Shown here piece by piece: positions 26,159 to 37,400 of a stretch of 64,000 bases of DNA (positions are counted from its first letter, which is position 1; every line of letters begins with the position of its first letter). The stretch comes from Flavobacteriaceae bacterium (GTDB taxonomy: Bacteria > Bacteroidota > Bacteroidia > Flavobacteriales > Flavobacteriaceae). Under the pieces are notes generated by a model. That model worked only from the letters and a program-made list of their open reading frames with translations, was not told the origin of the DNA and did no database searches. The stretch spans positions 49,142-113,141 of the forward strand of contig JADHLZ010000001.1 in the NCBI GenBank assembly GCA_016780345.1. The letters run 5' to 3'. The translations under genes and the position numbers were made by a program.

Positions 26159-28564
26159 TTATTTTTGACCCATCGATGATAAGTCATTCTCATTAATTTC
26201 ATTTACAACATATTGCTTTAATGTAGAGATTACTTCATCCTTAGTTCCTGTTAAAGTTTCTGTAGAATTATTAACTACACCATTATCGTTTTCGTTTGTT
26301 GTAGCTGACATGGTCCAATTTTCACCATCTACTTTTACTATTACTTCTTTTTTAATTTCAATGTGATTAGTAGATGTATGATCTGATTCTATAGCATGAC
26401 CTCCTAAAATTGGAGCAACAACCAAACCAATTAAACAAGTAAGTTTAATTAAAATATTCATTGAAGGACCAGAAGTGTCTTTAAAAGGATCACCAACGGT
26501 ATCACCAGTCACAGCAGCTTTATGAGCATCAGAGCCTTTAAAAGTCATCTCACCATTAATTTCAACTCCAGATTCAAATGATTTTTTAGCATTATCCCAT
26601 GCTCCTCCTGCATTATTTTGAAAAATTGCCCATAGAACTCCACTAACTGTAACTCCAGCCATATAACCTCCAAGCATTTCAGCTATTGCTAAATTGTCCA
26701 TTCCAAATAACATCGGAACAAAAGCTATAGATAAAGGGAAACCGATTGTTAATAATCCAGGTGCCATCATTTCTTTAAGTGATGCTTTAGTAGAAATAGC
26801 TACACATTTATCATATTCAGGCTTAGCTGTTCCTTCCATAATTCCAGGGATATCTTTAAATTGTCTTCTAACCTCATGAACCATTTCCATAGCAGCTTTG
26901 CCAACAGCATTCATAGCCAAAGCAGAAAAAACTACAGGTACCATTCCACCAATAAATAGCATTGCTAGAACAGGTGCTTTAAAAATATTGATTCCATCAA
27001 TTCCAGTAAAAGTTACATAGGCAGCAAATAGTGCAAGTGATGTTAATGCAGCAGAAGCAATAGCAAAACCTTTACCTGTCGCTGCAGTTGTGTTACCAAC
27101 TGAATCTAAAATATCTGTTCTTTCTCTTACAATTGGATCTTGCTCACTCATTTCAGCAATACCTCCAGCATTATCTGAAATTGGCCCAAAAGCGTCAATT
27201 GCAAGTTGCATTGCTGTTGTAGCCATCATTGCGGAGGCTGATAAAGCTACCCCATAAAATCCTGCAAAGAAATAAGAAGCCCATATAGCTAAAGCAAATA
27301 ATATTACAGATGGAAACGTTGAAATCATTCCAGTTGCAAGTCCTGCAATAATATTTGTTCCAGCTCCGGTACTGGATTGTTGTACAATTTTTAAAGTAGG
27401 TGCTTTACCAAGTCCAGTGTAATATTCAGTTACAGATGAAATTACCGCTCCAACTATTAAACCTACAATAGTGGCGTAAAAAACATCCATAGAAGAAATT
27501 TGTTTTAAACCTTCACCAAAAAACTCCATTTGCATAGTTTCGGGTAACATCCATTTACATAGCACATAACATGAAATAGCAACTAAACCGATTGAAGTCC
27601 AATTTCCTTTGTTAAGTGCATTCATTACTTGATCTTCTTTTGCATCATTAGTTTTTACACTAACTAATAAGGTTCCTATTATAGAAATAATAATACCTGC
27701 ACCTGCAATAACTACTGGAAGAATAATTGGTCCTATACCACCAAATGCATCGTTAATACTACCTCCCATGTCCTCAATAACATAATTTCCAAGAACCATT
27801 GCGGCTAATACGGTTGCAACGTAAGAGCCAAATAAATCAGCCCCCATTCCAGCAACATCTCCAACATTATCACCAACGTTATCGGCAATTGTAGCTGGAT
27901 TTCTTGGATCATCTTCAGGAATACCTGCTTCAACTTTTCCAACTAAATCAGCTCCAACATCTGCAGCCTTGGTATAAATACCACCACCAACTCTTGCAAA
28001 TAAAGCAATAGATTCTGCACCTAATGAAAATCCTGCTAAGGTTTCTAATACAATTGTCATATCTGATGTGCTTGTCCAAACACCTTCCATAAAGAAATTG
28101 AAGAATAAAATAAAAAATGCTGTTAGACCAAGAACAGCTAAACCTGCTACACCAAGTCCCATAACAGTTCCTCCTCCAAATGAAATCTTGAGTGCATTTG
28201 GAAGACTAGTTCTAGCTGCTTGAGTTGTTCTAACATTAGTTTTCGTAGCAATTTTCATTCCCATATTTCCAGCCCATGCAGAAAAAACTGCACCAAAAAT
28301 AAATGCTATGGTAATAAGCCAATGAGTGGTTGGAACTATAAATGAAACTCCAGCTAAAGCTAAACTTACTATTAGAACAAAAACAGATAATAATTTGTAT
28401 TCAGCATTAAGGAAAGCTAGAGCTCCTTCATAAATATAGTCTGAAATTTCTTTCATTTTTCCATCTCCCGCATCTTGTTTCATTACCCATGATTTCTTAT
28501 AAAGCATGTAAGCTAACCCAATTAAAGCCAGGATTATAGGCATATAAATTGCAAATGATTCCAT
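26159..28564 (-). CDS. hppA: Membrane-bound ion-pumping pyrophosphatase
   Basis: Hydrolyses pyrophosphate in the membrane and pumps Na+ and/or H+. About 16 hydrophobic segments and the signature [21 protein letters not shown], preceded by [20 protein letters not shown], are clear, as is the later [14 protein letters not shown]. In [13 protein letters not shown] the first alanine after NTT marks the K+-dependent subfamily (lysine in K+-independent enzymes). Oddity: after the usual end (ILGGH) there is a charged, soluble tail of roughly 80 residues that includes [16 protein letters not shown] strong promoter lies upstream. Na+ versus H+ specificity is not resolved here. Confidence 0.95.
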   Translation of the reverse strand: MESFAIYMPIILALIGLAYMLYKKSWVMKQDAGDGKMKEISDYIYEGALAFLNAEYKLLSVFVLIVSLALAGVSFIVPTTHWLITIAFIFGAVFSAWAGNMGMKIATKTNVRTTQAARTSLPNALKISFGGGTVMGLGVAGLAVLGLTAFFILFFNFFMEGVWTSTSDMTIVLETLAGFSLGAESIALFARVGGGIYTKAADVGADLVGKVEAGIPEDDPRNPATIADNVGDNVGDVAGMGADLFGSYVATVLAAMVLGNYVIEDMGGSINDAFGGIGPIILPVVIAGAGIIISIIGTLLVSVKTNDAKEDQVMNALNKGNWTSIGLVAISCYVLCKWMLPETMQMEFFGEGLKQISSMDVFYATIVGLIVGAVISSVTEYYTGLGKAPTLKIVQQSSTGAGTNIIAGLATGMISTFPSVILFALAIWASYFFAGFYGVALSASAMMATTAMQLAIDAFGPISDNAGGIAEMSEQDPIVRERTDILDSVGNTTAATGKGFAIASAALTSLALFAAYVTFTGIDGINIFKAPVLAMLFIGGMVPVVFSALAMNAVGKAAMEMVHEVRRQFKDIPGIMEGTAKPEYDKCVAISTKASLKEMMAPGLLTIGFPLSIAFVPMLFGMDNLAIAEMLGGYMAGVTVSGVLWAIFQNNAGGAWDNAKKSFESGVEINGEMTFKGSDAHKAAVTGDTVGDPFKDTSGPSMNILIKLTCLIGLVVAPILGGHAIESDHTSTNHIEIKKEVIVKVDGENWTMSATTNENDNGVVNNSTETLTGTKDEVISTLKQYVVNEINENDLSSMGQK

Positions 28565-28601
28565 ATTCGTATCTATTAATGTTTATTTTAAATTTTGATG
28601 G

Positions 28602-28631
28602 CAAAAGTAGTTAAATAGAGTGAAATACAAA
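28602..28631 (-). promoter_or_regulatory. Promoter of hppA
   Basis: On the minus strand TTTG (28628-28631), 18 bases, TACTTTTG (28602-28609), matching -33 TTTG and -7 TAnnTTTG. The hppA start codon is 38 bases downstream of the -7 element. Confidence 0.7.
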
Positions 28632-28639
28632 ATTGAATT

Positions 28640-29617
28640 CTATTTATACATCACCTTTTTAATAGACTTTATAACATCGTCGCTATTAGGTAGCCATTCT
28701 GCTAACAGTACAGGTGAGTATGGAGCAGGTGTATCTGCGGTATTTATTTTTTCAATTGGAGCATCTAAATAATCAAAAACTTGATTTTGAACTTGGTATG
28801 TAATTTCTGTTGAAATATTTCCAAATGGCCAAGATTCCTCCAAAATGACAAGTCTGTTAGTTTTCTTAACTGATTGTATAATTGTATCAATATCTAAAGG
28901 TCTAATCGTTCTTAAGTCGATTAATTCAACTTCAATATTTTCTTTTTTTAATTCTTCAACAGCTTTTTGAGCTTCTTTAAATATTTTTCCAAAAGAGACT
29001 AATGTTACATCTTTTCCAGGCACCTTAACTTCTGCTTTTCCAATAGGAATTAAATACTCCTCAACAGGAACTTCACCCTTATCACCATACATCTGTTCAG
29101 ATTCCATAAATATTACTGGATCATTATCTCTAATTGCAGATTTTAATAGTCCTTTGGCATCGTATGGGTTTGAAGGTACAATTACTTTTAAGCCAGGGCA
29201 ATTCGCATACCAGCTTTCAAATGCTTGAGAATGAGTTGCAGCAAGTTGTCCAGCAGAGCCAGTTGGACCTCTAAAAACTATTGGACAAGGAAATTGACCT
29301 CCTGACATTTGTCTTATTTTAGCAGCATTATTAATAATTTGATCAATACCTACAAGCGCAAAATTGAAAGTCATAAACTCAATGATAGGTCGATTTCCTG
29401 TCATAGTTGAGCCTACTCCTATACCAGCAAAGCCAAGCTCAGAAATTGGTGTATCTATGACTCTTTTATCACCAAATTCATCTAACATTCCTTTTGAAGC
29501 CTTATAGGCTCCGTTGTATTCTGCAACCTCTTCACCCATCAAATAAATGGATTTATCAAGTCTCATTTCCTCAGACATTGCCTCGCATATAGCTTCTCTA
29601 AATTGAATGACTCTCAT
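28640..29617 (-). CDS. pdhB: Pyruvate dehydrogenase E1 component, beta subunit
   Basis: Beta subunit of the thiamin-diphosphate-dependent 2-oxoacid dehydrogenase E1. It begins VIQFREAICEAMSEEM and shows LMGEEVAEYNGAYKAS, DTPISELGFAGIG, MTFNFA, FRGPTGS and the C-terminal ILEESWPFG. The 325 residues are the full length. The closest family resemblance is to pyruvate dehydrogenase; a branched-chain 2-oxoacid dehydrogenase role cannot be excluded. The alpha and E2 subunit genes are not in the window. It is divergent from etfBA, with a 28-bp palindrome between them. Confidence 0.9.
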   Translation of the reverse strand: MRVIQFREAICEAMSEEMRLDKSIYLMGEEVAEYNGAYKASKGMLDEFGDKRVIDTPISELGFAGIGVGSTMTGNRPIIEFMTFNFALVGIDQIINNAAKIRQMSGGQFPCPIVFRGPTGSAGQLAATHSQAFESWYANCPGLKVIVPSNPYDAKGLLKSAIRDNDPVIFMESEQMYGDKGEVPVEEYLIPIGKAEVKVPGKDVTLVSFGKIFKEAQKAVEELKKENIEVELIDLRTIRPLDIDTIIQSVKKTNRLVILEESWPFGNISTEITYQVQNQVFDYLDAPIEKINTADTPAPYSPVLLAEWLPNSDDVIKSIKKVMYK

Positions 29618-29684
29618 TTGTTAATTTAAAATTCTGAGCAAAAATAAAATAATATTTAGTGATTTATAGATTTTATTTTTAAAA

Positions 29685-29712
29685 AAAAATACTATGCATG
29701 CATAGTATTTTT
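29685..29712. promoter_or_regulatory. 28-bp perfect palindrome, candidate operator between pdhB and etfB
   Basis: The left half is AAAAATACTATGCA (29685-29698) and the right half, from 29699, is its exact reverse complement. It ends 11 bases before the etfB -7 element and so covers the position where the -33 element should be. A dimeric repressor or activator is the likely reader. As a cruciform or terminator it would be unusual, because it has no spacer and precedes the promoter. Confidence 0.7.
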
Positions 29713-29723
29713 GTAATTTTTGT

Positions 29724-29731
29724 TATATTTG
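29724..29731 (+). promoter_or_regulatory. -7 element of the etfBA promoter
   Basis: TATATTTG matches TAnnTTTG. No TTTG lies at the normal 19-20-base distance upstream; that position falls inside the palindrome. This suggests the palindrome-binding protein controls this promoter. Confidence 0.6.
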
Positions 29732-29756
29732 TGTTTTAATATTGATTTAAAAATTT

Positions 29757-30503
29757 ATGAAAATTTTAGTTTGTATTAGCCATGTTCCTGATACTACATC
29801 AAAAATAAATTTTGTTGAAAGTGATACAAAATTTGATGTTCAAGGAGTTCAGTTTGTAATAAATCCTAATGACGAATTTGGACTAACAAGAGCTATGTGG
29901 CTTAAAGAAAATCAGGGTGCTTTAGTTGATGTAATTAATGTAGGTCTTCAAACCTCTGAATCTACATTAAGAAAAGCTCTTGCTATAGGTGCAGACAGAG
30001 CAATAAGAATTAATGCTGAACCTACTGACGGTTATTTCGTTGCCAAGCAAATTGCTGAATTCGTAAAGGAAAATCCATACGATTTGATAATTGCTGGCCG
30101 TGAGTCAATTGATTACAACGGCGCTATGGTTCCTGGTTTAATTGCTGGTTTTTTAGATATAGATTATGTGACCAATTGCACAAAATTAGATATTGAAAAT
30201 GGAAAAGTTATATTGGATAGAGAAATCGATGGAGGAAAAGAAACTTTGTCTGGATCCCTCCCTTTAATTATTGGAGGACAGAAAGGTTTAGTTGAAGAAA
30301 ATGATTTAAGAATACCAAACATGAGAGGAATAATGCAAGCTAGACAAAAACCACTTGATACTTTAGAACCATTTAATTTCTCTCCCAATACATCTACATT
30401 AAAATTTCATAAACCTGAACCAAAACAAGCTGTTAAGCTTATTGATGCTGATAACCTAGACGAATTAATTAACCTACTTCAAAACGAAGCTAAAGTTTTA
30501 TAA
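29757..30503 (+). CDS. etfB: Electron transfer flavoprotein, beta subunit
   Basis: Small subunit of ETF, which accepts electrons from acyl-CoA dehydrogenases and passes them to ETF:quinone oxidoreductase. It begins KILVCISHVPDTTSKINF and shows INPNDEFGLTRA, AIGADRAIRIN and LIIAGRESIDYNGAMVPGLIAG, then the ETF-beta signature region IGGQKGLVEENDLRIPNMRGIM. One base separates its stop from the etfA start, so translation is coupled. The palindromic operator upstream suggests regulated expression, perhaps with fatty-acid or amino-acid oxidation. Confidence 0.95.
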   Translation: MKILVCISHVPDTTSKINFVESDTKFDVQGVQFVINPNDEFGLTRAMWLKENQGALVDVINVGLQTSESTLRKALAIGADRAIRINAEPTDGYFVAKQIAEFVKENPYDLIIAGRESIDYNGAMVPGLIAGFLDIDYVTNCTKLDIENGKVILDREIDGGKETLSGSLPLIIGGQKGLVEENDLRIPNMRGIMQARQKPLDTLEPFNFSPNTSTLKFHKPEPKQAVKLIDADNLDELINLLQNEAKVL

Positions 30504-30504
30504 A

Positions 30505-31467
30505 ATGGCTGTAATAACATACATAGAATCCTCAAACGGAAAAATAAAAAAAAGTGGTTTTGAATTAGCATCATATGCATCTGAATTAGCAAAGCAAATG
30601 AATTCTTCAGCTATTGCTGTTACAATTAATTGTTCTAATATTAAAGAAATTGGTAAATACGGAATTGAAAAAGTTTTGAAAATAAATAATGATCTATTAA
30701 ATGAATTTAATGCTAAGTTATATTCTGATGTAATTGTTCAAGCATCTAATAATTTTGATTGTAACAGAATTGTTCTTAGTAGTAGTTCTGACTCAAAATA
30801 TTTAGCACCTCTTGTTGCAGCAAAACTGGAGGCATCATATTTAAATAACGTAATTAGCTTACCTTCAAATTTAAATCCGTTAACTGTAAAAAGAACAGCT
30901 TTTACCAACAAAGCATTTAGCGATTGCTGTTCATCATCAGCTAAAATAATTATTGGATTATCTAACAATTCCTTTGGATTAGTAGAGAACTCAGTTTCTG
31001 TAATTGAGGAAGATTTTAAAGTAAATCTTGTAAATTCAAATCTTTCTGTAAAATCAACAGAAAAAAGTTCAGGAAAAGTCTCAATAGCTGATGCGGATAT
31101 TGTTGTTTCAGCTGGAAGAGGAATGAAAGGTCCTGAAAACTGGAATTTAATTGAAGATTTAGCTAATACTTTAGGAGCTGCAACTGCTTGTTCAAAACCA
31201 GTTTCTGATATGGGTTGGAGGCCTCATAGCGAACATGTTGGTCAAACTGGAAAACCAGTAGCAACAAATTTATATATAGCAATTGGAATATCTGGTGCCA
31301 TTCAGCATTTAGCAGGAATAAATTCTTCAAAAATTAAAGTTGTCATAAATAATGATCCTGAAGCTCCCTTTTTTAAAGCAGCAGATTATGGGATAGTTGG
31401 AGATGCTTTTGAAGTTGTTCCAAAACTAAACGAAAAACTCAAAGAATTTAAGTTACAAAACTCATAA
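30505..31467 (+). CDS. etfA: Electron transfer flavoprotein, alpha subunit
   Basis: Large FAD-binding subunit of ETF. The C-terminal FAD domain is clear: VVSAGRGMKGPENWNLIEDLA, GAATACSKPVSDMGWRPHSEHVGQTGK, ISGAIQHLAGI and INNDPEAPFFKAADYGIVGD. The N-terminal half is the usual poorly conserved alpha/beta domain. The length is 320 residues, normal. It forms a two-gene operon with etfB. Confidence 0.95.
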   Translation: MAVITYIESSNGKIKKSGFELASYASELAKQMNSSAIAVTINCSNIKEIGKYGIEKVLKINNDLLNEFNAKLYSDVIVQASNNFDCNRIVLSSSSDSKYLAPLVAAKLEASYLNNVISLPSNLNPLTVKRTAFTNKAFSDCCSSSAKIIIGLSNNSFGLVENSVSVIEEDFKVNLVNSNLSVKSTEKSSGKVSIADADIVVSAGRGMKGPENWNLIEDLANTLGAATACSKPVSDMGWRPHSEHVGQTGKPVATNLYIAIGISGAIQHLAGINSSKIKVVINNDPEAPFFKAADYGIVGDAFEVVPKLNEKLKEFKLQNS

Positions 31468-31507
31468 ATTTTTAATACTTTAGAAGCTATTACGAACTTC
31501 TATATCA

Positions 31508-32077
31508 ATGAGTTTAATTCGTTTAACAATAGACAGAATTTCTTACAGCCAAAATACAAATGGAGCCTACGCATTGCTGTTAAATGAAAAGAATGGTGAG
31601 AGAAAACTTCCAATTGTAATTGGTGGTTTTGAAGCCCAATCAATTGCAGTTGCTCTTGAAAAAGAAATAAAACCTCCAAGACCACTAACCCACGATTTAT
31701 TTAAAAATTTTTCAGATTGTTTTGAAATTAATTTAAAACAAGTAATAATTCATAAAATTGTTGATGGAGTGTTTTTTTCAAGTTTAATTTGTGTTCGTGA
31801 CAAAATTGAAGAAATAATTGATTCAAGAACATCTGATGCAATAGCTTTGGCCATAAGATTTAATTCACCAATTTTCACATATGAAAGCGTATTGGAAACA
31901 GCAGGAATAATAATAAAACCTGGTTTGAAAAAAATAGGTCAAGTAAAAAACAAAGAAATAGATTTAAAAAAAATGTCTATTAGTCAAATAAAAAAATCTA
32001 TAGAAATTGCAGTTAAAAATGAAGATTATGAATTAGCTGCTCAATTAAGAGATGAATTAAAGAGAAAAAATAAATGA
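31508..32077 (+). CDS. Bifunctional nuclease family protein with C-terminal UVR motif
   Basis: DUF151/bifunctional nuclease domain in residues about 1-140: LPIVIGGFEAQSIAVALE, RPLTHDLF, ...DSRTSDAIALAIRFNSPIF. A UvrB/UvrC-type helical motif (YELAAQLRDELKRK) ends the 189-residue chain. Plant and archaeal relatives have been reported with DNase/RNase activity; the bacterial role is unclear. The final codons overlap the next gene start by four bases (ATGA), so the gene is coupled to the NupC transporter. Confidence 0.9.
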   Translation: MSLIRLTIDRISYSQNTNGAYALLLNEKNGERKLPIVIGGFEAQSIAVALEKEIKPPRPLTHDLFKNFSDCFEINLKQVIIHKIVDGVFFSSLICVRDKIEEIIDSRTSDAIALAIRFNSPIFTYESVLETAGIIIKPGLKKIGQVKNKEIDLKKMSISQIKKSIEIAVKNEDYELAAQLRDELKRKNK

Positions 32078-33417
32078 TAGCAATCCAGGCGATTCAAAGA
32101 GAAATAATAATTAGTGAAGGCTTTTCAATGGAAAGTGTTATTAGAGGAATGGTTGGGATGATTTGTTTAGTTTTAATTGCTTACTTGTTTAGTAATAATA
32201 GAAAAAAAATAAATTGGAAAACTACATTTTTAGGATTATTAACTCAAATACTTTTGGCAATTTTAATAATTAGAGTTGAATTTGTTCAAAATATATTTGA
32301 CTTTTTTGGTAAAATATTTGTAAAAACTCTAGATTTTACAATGGAAGGCAGTAGGTTTTTGCTTGGTGATTTGGTTAATGTGCAAAGTTTTGGTTACGTG
32401 TTTTTATTTCAAGTTTTGCCAACTATCATTTTTTTTTCGGCCTTAACTTCAGTATTGTTTTACTTAGGAATTATACAAAAAATTGTGAAACTATTAGCAT
32501 GGAGTTTAAGTAAATTGTTGAATATTTCAGGTGCTGAAAGTTTGAGTGTTGCCGGTAATATATTTTTAGGCCAAACAGAAGCTCCTCTTATGATTAAGGC
32601 CTACCTAGAAAAAATGACTAAATCAGAAATTCTTTTAGTTATGATTGGTGGAATGGCTACTGTTGCTGGTGGAGTTTTAGCAGCATATATAGGATTTTTA
32701 GGTGGTGAAGATGAAATAATGAAACTTTATTATGCAAAACATTTACTAACTGCTTCTGTTATGGCAGCACCTGGTGCAATTGTAATTTCAAAAATATTAT
32801 TTCCACAGGTTGAAAATATTAATAAAAACGTTAGCGTGTCACAGGAAAAAATTGGATCTAATTTACTTGATGCTATAGCTAATGGAACAACCGAGGGGCT
32901 AAAACTAGCTGCAAATGTTGGTGCTATGTTACTCGTTTTTATAGCATTTATTGCAATGATAAATTTTGGTTTTGAAAAAATTGGTGATTTATCTAATTTA
33001 AACAATTGGATTAGTTCTAATACAACATATAACTTTCTTTCTATTGAATTTATTCTTGGATATACACTATCCCCTCTTATGTGGATAATTGGAGTTGCAA
33101 AAGAGGATATGGCGCTCATGGGTCAGCTTTTAGGAATCAAGCTTGCAGCAAGTGAGTTTATTGGTTATATGCAGCTTTCTGAGCTTAAAGATGTTTCGAA
33201 TATGGTTCATCTTCAGTATGAAAAATCAATTTTAATGGCTACTTATATGCTGTGTGGTTTTGCAAATTTTGCTTCAATTGGAATACAAATAGGTGGAATT
33301 GGTTCCCTTGCTCCTAACCAAAGATTCAACTTATCGAAATTTGGAATGATTGCTGTTTTAGGTGGAACTTTAGCATCGCTTTTATCTGCAACTATTGCAG
33401 GAATGATAATTGGTTAA
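32074..33417 (+). CDS. NupC/CNT-family nucleoside transporter
   Basis: Concentrative nucleoside transporter. Motifs include VFLFQVLPTIIFFSALTSVLFYLG, GAESLSVAGNIFLGQTEAPL, SEILLVMIGGMATVAGGVLAAYIG, APGAIVISKILFP and the C-terminal ANFASIGIQIGGIGSLAP; about ten hydrophobic segments are visible. Length 447. The start at 32074 overlaps the previous stop, but an internal ATG (MESVIRG, 32128) is also possible. Together with thyA and the deoxynucleoside kinase it suggests nucleoside salvage. Coupling ion and substrate range are unknown. Confidence 0.9.
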   Translation: MIAIQAIQREIIISEGFSMESVIRGMVGMICLVLIAYLFSNNRKKINWKTTFLGLLTQILLAILIIRVEFVQNIFDFFGKIFVKTLDFTMEGSRFLLGDLVNVQSFGYVFLFQVLPTIIFFSALTSVLFYLGIIQKIVKLLAWSLSKLLNISGAESLSVAGNIFLGQTEAPLMIKAYLEKMTKSEILLVMIGGMATVAGGVLAAYIGFLGGEDEIMKLYYAKHLLTASVMAAPGAIVISKILFPQVENINKNVSVSQEKIGSNLLDAIANGTTEGLKLAANVGAMLLVFIAFIAMINFGFEKIGDLSNLNNWISSNTTYNFLSIEFILGYTLSPLMWIIGVAKEDMALMGQLLGIKLAASEFIGYMQLSELKDVSNMVHLQYEKSILMATYMLCGFANFASIGIQIGGIGSLAPNQRFNLSKFGMIAVLGGTLASLLSATIAGMIIG

Positions 33418-33485
33418 TATCTATTTAAAAACTTATAAAATTTTTTATCAACTAAAATCTCATTATTTATATTTTTGAAATCAAA

Positions 33486-34310
33486 ATGAAGCAATATCTA
33501 GATTTAGTTAAACACGTCCTAGAAAAGGGAAATGAAAAACCTGATAGAACTGGCACCGGAACTAAAAGTGTTTTTGGATATCAAATGAGATTTGACCTTT
33601 CTAAAGGGTTTCCAATGTTAACTACAAAAAAACTTCACATAAAATCTATAATTTATGAACTATTGTGGTTTATAAAAGGTGACACTAATATTAAATATTT
33701 ACAAGAAAATGGGGTTAAAATTTGGGACGAATGGGCTGATAAAAATGGGGATCTAGGACCAGTTTATGGTCATCAGTGGAGAAACTGGAATAGTACTGAT
33801 TTAGATCAGATTAGTGAGGTAATAAACACGTTAAAAAATAATCCTGACAGTAGAAGAATGTTAGTTACTGCATGGAATCCTGGTGTTTTACCTGATACTA
33901 ACATATCTTTTAGCGAAAATGTAAAAAAAGGAAAAGCTGCTCTACCTCCTTGTCACGCTTTTTTTCAATTCTATGTACATAATAATAAATTATCATGCCA
34001 ACTATACCAGAGAAGTGCTGATATTTTTTTAGGAGTCCCATTTAATATTGCTTCGTATGCCTTACTGACTGAAATGATTGCTCATGTTTGTGGATATCAA
34101 TCAGGAGATTTTATTCACACTTTTGGTGATGCTCATATTTACAATAACCATATAGAACAATTAAATCTTCAAATTTCAAGAGAACCTAAAAGTTTACCAA
34201 AACTTGAAATTAAAAGAAAGGTTAGTGATATTACTGATTTTAAATTTGAAGATTTTGAAGTTTTAGATTATGATCCGCATCCGCATATTAGAGGAAAAGT
34301 AGCTGTATAA
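33486..34310 (+). CDS. thyA: Thymidylate synthase
   Basis: Methylates dUMP to dTMP using methylene-tetrahydrofolate. [28 protein letters not shown], the YGHQWRNW region, [12 protein letters not shown] and the catalytic cysteine in [12 protein letters not shown] (near residue 156) are all present, with [18 protein letters not shown] and the C-terminal phosphate/folate region. Relative to E. coli there is a small insertion ([15 protein letters not shown]) just before the catalytic loop. The matching dihydrofolate reductase lies 6 kb downstream. Confidence 0.97.
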   Translation: MKQYLDLVKHVLEKGNEKPDRTGTGTKSVFGYQMRFDLSKGFPMLTTKKLHIKSIIYELLWFIKGDTNIKYLQENGVKIWDEWADKNGDLGPVYGHQWRNWNSTDLDQISEVINTLKNNPDSRRMLVTAWNPGVLPDTNISFSENVKKGKAALPPCHAFFQFYVHNNKLSCQLYQRSADIFLGVPFNIASYALLTEMIAHVCGYQSGDFIHTFGDAHIYNNHIEQLNLQISREPKSLPKLEIKRKVSDITDFKFEDFEVLDYDPHPHIRGKVAV

Positions 34311-34460
34311 GATCAAATTGATGTTATATTTTTTCAAATCATTACATTTAATTTAATTAAAAAATTCATATTATTGTTGCATTACAATTAATACATTTAA
34401 AAATTAAATTGTATAATTATTGGCATATAATTTGCCATAAAAATAATTACAAAATAAGCT

Positions 34461-37400
34461 TTGAAAAAAATCCATAAAATATCAATTTTTATTACGTTAT
34501 TATTAATTCTCGGAATTTATAATTACAAGGGTTTAATGTTTGACTATAAACGATCTGTTCATGCTAAGAATTTAAAGGACAGTCCAATAAAACAAACATA
34601 CAAACTTTCAAAAACTGAAAGAAAAAAAATTAACCTTCCTCCCAACCAATATGAAGAAAAAATATGGCAGCTTTCCATGAATCCCATGACTGGAAAGCCT
34701 GACATTGATGATTTATTTGAAATACAATATAAATTGAACGAATCAAATAAAAAAGATGTAAGAATGTTTACAGTTCCTGGAGAGTCAGAAGAAATGAAAT
34801 GGGTAAGCAGGGGACCTTACAATGTTGGTGGTAGAACAAAAGGTTTAATGTTTGATCCAAATGATGAGTCCGATGAAACCGTACTCGCAGGTGGTGTTAG
34901 TGGTGGATTATTTAAAAATTCTAATATTTCCAACGAGAACTCTGAATGGATTCATATAACATCTGGAATCCCTGACAATATTCCAGTCTCTTCAATTGTA
35001 TATGATCCAAACGATAAAAAAACATTTTATGTTGGTACTGGTGAATCATACACTCGTGCTGAGGCATTAGGTAACGGATTATGGAAATCTTCTGATGGGG
35101 GAATTACTTGGAATAATGTTTTTGGAGGAAAATCAAAAACTCAAAAAGTTTATACAAGCAAAGGTAATTATGTTAAAATAACGAATCGTGATCTTGGTCC
35201 TTACTCATACATTAGTGCTGCTTTTGGACCATCATTAACTTCAGATCCAATTATTGGAGATTTGATTTTAGCTAATGATAATAATGAGACTGGAGATGTT
35301 TCTGATGGAATAGGTGGATCAATTTATGATGCTTGTCAATCCCTTATCAACGGATCTGAAATTAAAGATAATATTGCTTTAATTGAAAGAGGTGATTGCT
35401 CTTTTATTTCTAAAGTTCAAAAAGCTCAAGATGCGGGAGCAATTGCAGTAATTGTAGTTAATAGAGATGATGGATCTCAAACAAATTGGTCATCGGGACC
35501 AATAACAATGGGTGGTACTGATGGAGCAGAGAATATAAAAATTCCCTCAGTAATGATTTCTGCAACGTATTCTAACCAATTGAAAAATGCTTTAAATCAA
35601 GGTAAAGTTACAGTTTCAATGGCGCTTGAATATTTAGCTAATGAAGGTAGAACTGTAAGCCCAGGTATTTTTTACATAAATGATGTTGTTGTTAGAGACA
35701 ATGATGGTAAGTCTGAAGTTATTATTGCTGCTGGTGTTTCTACCCACAGAGACGATGAAAATCATTTGTTTGGAGTTGATGACTATGGTATTTGGAAATC
35801 AACTGATAAAGGTGTATCGTGGGATAAAATTCCATTTCAAATTGATGGAGGTGTTTATTCTTATCAACCAATGGACTTAGAAATAGCACCTGATAACAAG
35901 TTATGGGTTTCCACTACAAGAAATCACAGAGGTTCTGGTGGAGGTTCAATTTTAGTTGCTAATTCTGATATTAGTGCTTTTGAACTTAAACATACTATAT
36001 TGTATAATGAAGCAGATCAAGCAAGAAGAACCGAACTGGAAATTGCATCAAATGGTGATATATATGCTTTAGCATCTGAAAATCCAGTAACAATTATAAA
36101 ATCCACTAATGAATTTGCCTCAGCACCTATTAAGCTAAAACTGCCTGATGATGATGACAATAATATTGATTCAGATGATTTTACTAGAGGTCAATCTTTT
36201 TATGATCTTTTAATTGATTCCGATCCAAAGAACCCTCAAACAATATATGTAGGCGGAATTGATTTATTCAAATCAACAACAGCCGGCGAAAACGCAAGTG
36301 CTAACCCATGGGATCAGTTTACTCATTGGTATAATGGATTTGGTCATGTTTATGCCCATGCTGATCAACATAATATGGCATTTGGAAACTATGATTCATC
36401 AAAAAAAGTATTTGGAAACGATGGAGGAGTTTATTATAGTAAGTCTAATGGATCAAGTGAAGAAATCTCTTCTAGAAATTCAAACTTTGTAACTACTCAA
36501 TTTTATACTATTGGTGTTGCCCCGTATGAAATGTTTAAAGATTTAGACAAACAAATACAAGGAAATGATCTTTCTGATTGGAGAAGAAAAACCAAAAGAG
36601 TAAGTGGTTTAACTGATGTATTTATTTCAGGTGCTCAAGATAACGGTACGCAATTTCAATCTGATCGCGAAGACAAAATTACAACGAGTATTGATGTTTC
36701 AGGAGGAGACGGAGCGGCTTCAATGTTTTCTCAAAATATTAACAAACCTTATTTTATCACAAATTATGTTTATAACAACTATGTTGAGGCATATGATTTT
36801 TTAACTGGGGATTTTTATCAAATCAGAGATGAAGATGGCTCAAATGGTGATTTTATAAACGTTCAAGCATTAGATTCAAACTTTGGGATTATCTATTCTA
36901 ATTATACTGGAAGTAATTTTCAAATTATTGCTTATTACGATTGGGACAATTTTGCAGAAAGTGATAAGAATATCGATGCACCTAGTAGAATACTTTCCAA
37001 TCCACTGTTAACTTCAAACATTTCTGCGTTAACTGTTTCCCCTCACACTACTGAATCATCAACCTTAATGATTGGGCTTGAAGATGGATCTGTGATTAAG
37101 GCTGAAAATGCAAATAGCTCAAACCCTACTTTTACAAATTTAACTGGAAGAGATTTTTTAGGCAGTGTCTCTGATATTGAATTTGGGTTGACAGAAAACG
37201 AAATATTTGTAACATTTCATAACTATTCTGTTATTAATATTTTTTATTCAAAAGATGGTGGAAAAACATGGGAAAACAAAGAAGGAGATGAAGAGAATGG
37301 AGGACTGCCAAATTTACCTGTAAGATCAATTTTACAAAACCCTATTGTTTTGAGTGAAGTAATAGTCGGAACAGATCTTGGAGTTTGGTATACTAAAAAC

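Noticed and set aside
29685..29712. Palindrome considered as transposon end or terminator
   Set aside because: No transposase or target-site duplication nearby, no spacer or T-tract on the correct side of a gene end; an operator is the simpler reading.
34420..34445. Hairpin TGGCA-n7-TGCCA before the 1416-residue secreted protein
   Set aside because: Only five to eight pairs with a bulge, no T-tract, no recognised motif; probably chance.
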